From NCBI RefSeq assembly GCF_040954645.1, contig NC_092813.1:19412235-19476234 (forward strand): a stretch of 64,000 nucleotides of DNA, written 5' to 3'. The stretch is from Diabrotica undecimpunctata. Its lineage: Eukaryota; Arthropoda; Insecta; Coleoptera; Chrysomelidae. The notes under the pieces are model-generated. The model made no database searches. It saw only the letters and a program-made list of their open reading frames with translations, and was not told where the DNA came from. Numbering within the stretch: position 1 is the stretch's first letter; each line of letters starts with the position of its first letter. This document shows, one piece after another, positions 58,503 through 64,000 of this stretch. The position numbers were made by a program, and so were the translations under genes.

Positions 58503-59310
58503 TTAACATGCTCCTTTTCTAACTTGGCTGCACCGTACTGAAGACGACCAATAGTCAGAAATACGTATATACGGTTGCCTTCCATCGATATACCTTTTTT
58601 GGTTGAGATCTTTTGCTAATGGTTTTATTATCGGTCTGATATTTGGGGAATTTGCTATTTCCCGAGCATTTTTATCAGCTAGTTCGTTTCCTTTAATGCC
58701 TATATGTGATGGTACCCACACGAAGACTAATGTTTTGTTTTCCAGCTGCTGCATCTTGTTTTTAATTAATTTAGCTATCGGGTTGCAAGTGTACATTTTT
58801 GACAGTATATGAAGGGAATTGATTGAGTCAGTAATAATAAGGAATTTATCTGGTTTGACTGTTTGTATGTGAATTAGAGCTCTGTATATTGCATACAATT
58901 CTCCAGTTATCACAGTGGATTCTGTGGGCAATTTGAAACTTTTTATTATGTCTCTTATAACAAATGATGATCCTACACCAGAAGTTGTTTTAGATGCATC
59001 TGTGTAAACTTGGGTATATTCAGGGAAAGAAGAAAGTATTCTATTATAATTGCTTATAAATATTTGTGGATTAGTTTCAGATTTATGATATGATGATAGT
59101 TCTAAATTTAAAGTAGGCAAAGGTATTAACCAAGGAGGTGGCGTGTTTACGTTTGCTGAATGTGTTGAGGGAAAGTTAAAAATTTCAATAGAGTTTAAAA
59201 TGTTTTTGATCCTTAATTGAAATGGTAAATGTGTTCTTATATTGATATTTGATAACGATGGCTGAGTAAGAAAATGGTTGTCAGGTTGTAGTGATGATTG
59301 TTTTGAAGCT
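58503..59310 (-). CDS. LINE RNase H domain, 5'-truncated but open
   Basis: The frame is open from about 59310 to the stop at 58503 with no shift. The first Met listed is 59120, but homology begins upstream (LSNINIRTHLPFQLRIKNIL, TPPPWLIPLPTLNLELSSYH), so the start is a truncation point rather than a true start. RNase H motifs: VYTDASKTTSGVG (Asp), VITGELYAIYRAL (Glu), FLIITDSINSLHIL (Asp) and WVPSHIGIKGNELADKNARE (His, Asp). All four catalytic positions are present. C-terminal DYWSSSVRCSQVRKGAC does not resemble the zinc-type ending, so the ORF2 end may be lost. Jockey or I group. Confidence 0.75.
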
Positions 59311-60354
59311 TAAGATAGACTAAGTAATTATGAGAGACTAGTATCTTTTGAACGATACGTGTATTTGAAGTAGATCATTAAAGACGAGAGGCTGGCAATA
59401 ATTTGTTGTAAGATTGCTGATTACCTAGGGAACTGCTAAGAATAGATAGTATAGGCTACAAGGAACAAGGATTTGGACAACTCATCATCAGAGAGATAGT
59501 TTTTTTTACCATTCGTCAGTTTTTCTTTATTAACAAAGTTTTTTTTTATTGCTTCAGAAAAGATAAATATTTTGATCAGGAGATATAGAACAACAATTTT
59601 GATTTGAAATTTTAATTTATATTGTATATAACATTAATTTTTGAAGGTTCACGTACGTAGAACAAAATTTTGATAATCATTATATAAGATATTTTTTGTT
59701 GAAGATATTTGAGTGTGAATTTTATTTCAATATATAATTTTGTATCATATATGTTTTTATTATTCCGGTATTCTTTAGACCTTACCTATCATATGTAAAT
59801 CATAGATATTGAAGAACGAATATAACCCTGAGATAAGAGAATTAAATAGTGTGATAAAATCATAACTGTATCATTTAAATAAGTTTAATTAATTAATTAA
59901 TTAGCTAATTAATTGCTTGCCGTACCTCTGACTTTTAATATCACATTAACTGGCTTCCAAAACGTGGGGCTTGAAAATATCGCAGCTTTACGTATGATGG
60001 TAGGGAAAGAGATCCGAAATAAGTACAGGTGATCCAGAGATAAAAAAATAACATTGAGGGAATTTGAATTTAAAAGTATTTTGACAATTTTTCCAGTGGA
60101 TAAAAATTTGATTTATTGATTGATCGTAGTTAGTTGATATTTACTGCTATTGAATTATTTGTTTTTTATTTTCTTTACCAATCGTACATTGGATATTTGT
60201 TTTGAATTATTTCAATTTTACTGATTGCATATGTGATATTTGTCGTGAAAATTTATTAAATTTGGGGAGAAATATTTGTCGTGTTCTGCAACATATAGAG
60301 TGTTGTAAAATTTCACATTTGGCGGGGACAAAAACAGTAACGAAAAGAAACAAC
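59311..60354. other. Probable LTR and leader of the third Gypsy element, no gene
   Basis: AT-rich. Just before gag, TTGGCGGGGACAAAAAC (60319-60335) looks like a primer site following an LTR end. The LTR start is not determined. TTAATTAA-type runs at 59887-59910. No coding. Confidence 0.35.
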
Positions 60355-61841
60355 ATGTCGACCACAAGAAGTCAAAGCAAAATGCAAGAAAGGAAGGAGG
60401 ATAACGGAGAAGAGGAAACAATTATTGAAGAAGGATCGGATAATGAAGGAAATTTTACAATAATGGAGGAAAGAAAAGAAACAGGGATGTTAGAAAAACT
60501 ATTAGCAATGATGCAAATACAGACACAACAAATACAAGAATCATCACAAAAAATGGAAGAGACAAAACAAACAATAGAGAAAAACCAAAATGAAACATCA
60601 AAGAAAATGGATAGAAATCAACAAGAAACAAAACAAACAATGGAAGAAAACCAACGGGAAACAAGACAAGCAATAGAACTAAATAACAGGAATATAGAGC
60701 AGCGTCTGGAAAACTATGAACAGGAAATTAAAGGATGTGTTGAGGGGATAACGAAAGAACTGATACAACAAATAGAAGAGATTAATGAAATTAAAAATAA
60801 AATGGGAGAACAAGAAAAGAAAGTAGAAAACAAGATGAAGGAAATCAAGATTGTCCAGAAAAAGGAATTAGATCAGTTAGAAAAAAAATTTGAAATGGAG
60901 CTACAAGAAGACAGGAAAAAAGTAGAAAGGAGATTAAGGCAAAATAAAAAACATATTGCAAAAATTGAACTAAGAGGAGCAGAGAGAAAAGAAGTTATCG
61001 TCCTTGGAACAAGCGATACAATTTGGCGGGGATATTAGAAAAACACACCCAGTACCGTTTGTTTTAAATTTGAAAACTAAATTAAAACATGTTAGATATT
61101 TTGACGATTGCAAAGAACAATTAGAAACCATCTGAAAAAAGAAGCAGCGTTATGGTATGAAAGGAAAGAAGATGAGTTTGAAAATTGGACAGATTTCGAA
61201 AATAAATTTCTCAATTATTTCTGGGGGAAAATAAACAGAGGGAAATCAACCAAGAGCTAGAGAATGGAAAATATCACGGGAAAATGGGAATATCTGAAGA
61301 AAGATATGCTTTGCAGATATATAACAATTCAAAATATCTAGATTACAAATACTCTACCGAACAACTGGTAGAAATAATAAGCAGACATTTCGAAGAAACG
61401 TTGGAGGATTACGTGATTTTAAGAAACTATCAAGATATTGATAGTTTGTGCTAAGTCCTTCAATTAAAAGAAGCGAAAAGAAGAGAAATGAGAAACAGAA
61501 GACAACATGACCAATACAATGGACCGGAAAGAAGGTACCAAGCAAATTATGACCAGAGAAAACGACATCCCCGATCAACAAATGAATATAGGCCAAGAGA
61601 ATACCACAATTACACTAGACAACAAAATTATGATAACCAGAATGACACACAAAATAGAACATATGAAAATCACAACAGGAACAGAGCTGCACAAAATCCT
61701 CCGAATAGGAATACGAACGAACAAAGGGACGGTAGAAATAATCAGAGCTTCCAACGACAAAATAGAAGGGAGATGAATCATGTAGGAATAGAAAACGAGG
61801 AAGAAGTTGTATGCAATGAATCCAGACAGGATTTTCAATAA
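60355..61841 (+). pseudogene. Ty3/Gypsy gag (third element), frameshifted
   Basis: The ATG at 60355 (MSTTRSQSKMQERKEDN) is preferred to upstream 60202, which would start within the leader. Residues to ~61010 are a long coiled coil rich in Glu, Lys and Gln (QQETKQTMEENQRETRQAIE repeats). Shifts near 61015 and 61130 and a stop near 61452 interrupt the capsid: KTHPVPFVLNLKTKLKHVRY, WYERKEDEFENWTDFENKF, GISEERYALQIYNNSKYLDY and LVEIISRHFEETLEDYVILR. A basic Arg/Asn/Gln-rich tail (61488-61841) replaces zinc knuckles. The capsid resembles a Gypsy gag common in beetles and aphids. Confidence 0.75.
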
Positions 61842-61906
61842 AGCATCCACTAAACAAAAGTAAAAAACACTCCGGTATATTTTGTTACCCGAGAGAGTTT
61901 ATACAG

Positions 61907-62542
61907 TTGGCGGTAAACGAAAGACAAAATTCTAATTCCAATCTAATATTTTTAGATGCCTTTATAAAACACAAAGCGATTAAAATTTTGATTGATTCTG
62001 GATCGGAGATATCGTTAATCAATAAAAAATTAGTAAAAGAATTGAATTTGGACAGATTTGTGTATAAGATTCCTAGGGTTGCTTTAGTGGGTGCGAAGAA
62101 TAAAAAATTGACGACAGTAAACGAAGGTTTGGGAGTACGGATCAGAGTGGGAGAAAATTTCTATATTATGCAATGTGTGGTGATCGACGATTTAAATCAT
62201 GATATGATAGCGGGAATAGATGAGTTGAGCGAAAAACACATCACGATTAATTTTTCTGAAAATAAATTGGAAATCAGAGCAGAACCAGATCACAAAGAAG
62301 AGGGACAAGAAACAGATATGACGAAAATTGTCGAAAGGACAAATGAACAGGGAAACCATAAAGAAATCAATACGACCGTAGAGAACAAACTGGAAATACA
62401 GGTAATAAATCAATCAGAAGAGGAAAAGAAAAGGAAAAAAAAAGGGAGAACAAGAAGAAAGAAGAAAAAAAAAAGGTTGAGACAAGAGAGAACCAGAAAA
62501 GAAAAGGTAAAGAAAAATTGTTGGCAACCGACAACAAAATAG
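61907..62542 (+). pseudogene. Ty3/Gypsy aspartic protease (third element)
   Basis: LIFLDAFIKHKAIKILIDSG, with the DSG active site at about residue 32, then SEISLINKKLVKELNL, a flap-like ALVGAKNKKLTT, and GIDELSEKHITINF. A Lys/Glu-rich linker follows to the stop at 62540-62542. After a shift, VIIREMKRVETWCSEYQIG is legible to ~62620. RT and downstream domains are absent. Confidence 0.72.
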
Positions 62543-62628
62543 AAAAGAAACCGGAAGAAAAAGAAGTTATTATAAGAGAAATGAAAAGAGTAGAAACGTG
62601 GTGCTCGGAATACCAAATAGGTTAAGAA

Positions 62629-62739
62629 TAGGTTAGTTATTAATGGATATATCAGTCAAGTTAGTTATCTGTGATGTTGTATTGTTCTTGGTATCTGATT
62701 TAAGTAAGTTGACTGATATATTCATTAATAACTAACCTA
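62629..62739. repeat. 111-bp imperfect hairpin (~35-bp arms)
   Basis: Left arm starts TAGGTTAGTTATTAATG (62629) and the right arm is its complement ending CATTAATAACTAACCTA (62739), with about two mismatches over ~35 bp and a ~40-bp loop. It lies where the third Gypsy stops. It could be a small non-autonomous transposon. Confidence 0.8.
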
Positions 62740-63178
62740 CCTTTATAATTAATTTTCATTAACTAAAAAAGATAACATTCCCTTGCTTTTCTTAGATACA
62801 TCTCAATAAGATCTAATAATACATGAACAATAGAATATAATTAAATAAAGAAAATCAAAATAATATTTCTCTATACTGGGATTTAATTTCATTCGTTTTT
62901 ACCAATGAACCTTAACGACATAAAGATTCATAAGAACTACTTGAATTTGTCAGCGCATGCGTTCTGGCTAAAACAGAACCTCACTTTTAAACTTTCTAAA
63001 AATCAAAAATTTAGTTATTGCCGACAATTCAAAGAATTACCTCCTTTTAAATGTAGTTTCGTATCGAAAACGTATCGTTTTCGTTCACGGCCGCCAAAGC
63101 AGGTGGCGCCTTTGTAAGCTAACTACTGTTGTAGTGAAGTTTTAGGAGACATTCTTTGGACTTTCCGAGTTTGAATTT
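62740..63178. other. Interval without a supported gene
   Basis: The 70-codon frame 62905-63117 has no recognisable content. GC rises after 63080, where the hammerhead-bearing sequence starts. Confidence 0.4.
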
Positions 63179-63242
63179 GTATCAGCCCAAGTGTCTGATG
63201 AGGCTGGGATAGGCCGAAATGATCATAACACTTTATTGATAC
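63179..63242 (+). ncRNA. Minimal type I hammerhead ribozyme
   Basis: All core positions are present. Stem I: 63179-63184 (GTATCA) with 63237-63242 (TGATAC) and 63189-63194 (AAGTGT) with 63228-63233 (ACACTT), separated by an internal loop. CTGATGA at 63195-63201. Stem II GGCT/GGCC (63202-63205/63212-63215) with 6-nt loop. GAAA at 63216-63219. Stem III is only two pairs (A219-U226, U220-A225) with a 4-nt loop. The predicted cleavage is after A63227 (AUA). Such minimal type I hammerheads are known in Penelope-like elements and retrozymes. It is on the strand opposite to the neighbouring Penelope-like coding sequence. Confidence 0.85.
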
Positions 63243-64000
63243 CGATTCGAGCACGGGAAGTTTAATGAATTTGTCCCCCTAGGCCATATATTTGGCCATT
63301 TAATTTAATAAAGCGATAGTGGCTTTTGCTAAAAGATTTTATCTTTTACATTACTTAGTTCTCGGGTAAGAACCGCGTTGAAAATTTATTACTCGACGTT
63401 TCAGTACCCATTTTGGAGCCATTATCAAGAGTGATACGGTTCGGTTCGAGTTCGGGGTCTCAATCTGCCTACTCCCCTCACTCGAGACGTACCAGTATCG
63501 TGTTCTGTATTGCAAGAACTGTCTCTCGGCACTAAGGTCTCAATCTGCCTACTCCTCAGTGTTGAGTGACAACCGGTCTTACCCTGTGTGGCTGCTTTTA
63601 TACTCGCTGTATGCGCGGGAACGGTATGCGCTGACGTGGTCTGAACTGAAGTGACCTGAGCGGTGTGGGCGGAGGTCGCTGAAGCAGGGGTCGCCATGTT
63701 GCCGGCAATCGTTTTGCGTCATCGCGCGTGTTCAAGCTGTTAGGCCGTTTTTCGATTTCGATAGCTTCACGAATGATTCTCGATTTTAAGGAGCAGATGG
63801 GGGCGATGGTTTTTGCTTTTTCCAAATCTATTTTGTGGCCTGTTTGAATATAATATTGGGCTAGGGCTGAAGTAGTATCGAAGTTTGACAGATATAGAAT
63901 GTTCGTAAATACGGTTATGGATTCGTCGGTTTGTCTGTCCGATGAATGTACGCGTAACAGGTGTAACACCCACGCCAACAACGTGAAAAGACAGTGGCCT
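63243..64000 (-). mobile_element. Penelope-like retroelement, 3' part
   Basis: The GIY-YIG endonuclease end and 3' untranslated region lie on the minus strand. The untranslated part contains GGGTACTGAAACGTCGA (minus sense, ~63390-63410), a phrase typical of these elements, and a 20-bp direct repeat GGTCTCAATCTGCCTACTCC at 63458-63477 and 63537-63556. The RT lies beyond the right edge. Confidence 0.72.
63598..64000 (-). pseudogene. Penelope-like GIY-YIG endonuclease (partial, one frameshift)
   Basis: Reading begins off the right edge with TRTFIGQTNRRIHNRIYEHS, the YIGQT and Arg-helix part of the GIY-YIG fold. A frameshift near 63890 leads to DTTSALAQYYIQTGHKIDLE, SRIIREAIEIEKRPNSLNTR (conserved Glu) and DDAKRLPATWRPLL. 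The frame ends at 63598. In Penelope-like elements this endonuclease follows the RT and nicks the target. Confidence 0.78.

Noticed and set aside
62905..63117. 70-codon frame before the hammerhead
   Set aside because: No recognisable domain, no start context and no neighbour support.
63425..63697. GC-rich minus frame with Thr/Ala-rich repeats
   Set aside because: It overlaps the Penelope-like 3' region in a second frame and reads like low-complexity sequence.

Overview
The window is eukaryotic, AT-rich DNA made almost wholly of transposable elements in various states of decay. I find no host protein gene, tRNA or rRNA that I can support. RTE-clade LINEs with (GAA)n tails, I-type LINEs with RNase H, 17.6-like and Mag-like Ty3/Gypsy elements, a DD41D mariner, a piggyBac and a Penelope-like element together point to a large, repeat-rich insect genome. 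A beetle is plausible, but that is inference.

Left part (1-9997): one minus-strand Ty3/Gypsy element runs off the left edge and has its 5' LTR at about 9731-9997. Three RTE elements have inserted into it (A 470-3741 +, B 4095-5347 -, C 7424-8654 +), each bounded by a direct repeat of 7-9 bp. Element A is full length with two frameshifts, and its first ~105 nt can be drawn as an HDV-like self-cleaving ribozyme. The Gypsy element itself landed in the next block.

9998-22585 is a head-to-tail array of a ~1.6 kb unit (four recognisable copies plus one decayed copy). Each of the four carries a minus-strand RTE 3' end joined to ~1.1 kb of unassigned sequence. The array is interrupted by a 2.4 kb transposon with long inverted repeats (10087-12520) and by a 2.8 kb non-coding TG...CA element with 5-bp direct repeats (15437-18230). 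A Mag-like Gypsy (22586-~26000, +) terminates it. The unassigned part of the unit holds exon-like blocks on the minus strand.

28-32.6 kb is a broken I-type LINE. 32.6-35.7 kb is AT-rich without genes. 35.7-44 kb is a nest: an IS630-like transposase fragment, a 317-bp MITE, then a 6.4 kb DNA transposon (37415-43796, AATT flanks) whose transposase gene is split by a DD41D mariner (39164-41186) and a LINE (~41285-43185, -). The 6.4 kb element and the 10.1-12.5 kb element appear to carry the same unassigned transposase family and a shared repeated motif.

44.7-53.5 kb holds an RTE, RTE fragments, and a second I-type LINE whose 5' region is tandemly duplicated. 53.5-64 kb holds a truncated piggyBac, a Jockey-like scrap, an RTE scrap, a 122-bp minisatellite with seven repeats, a (TA)n tract, a well-kept LINE RNase H frame, a third Gypsy (gag and protease only), a 111-bp hairpin, a textbook hammerhead ribozyme (63179-63242, +) and the GIY-YIG end of a Penelope-like element (-) at the right edge.

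The genes do not form a pathway. The biology here is transposon nesting and the RNA structures and terminal repeats those transposons use.
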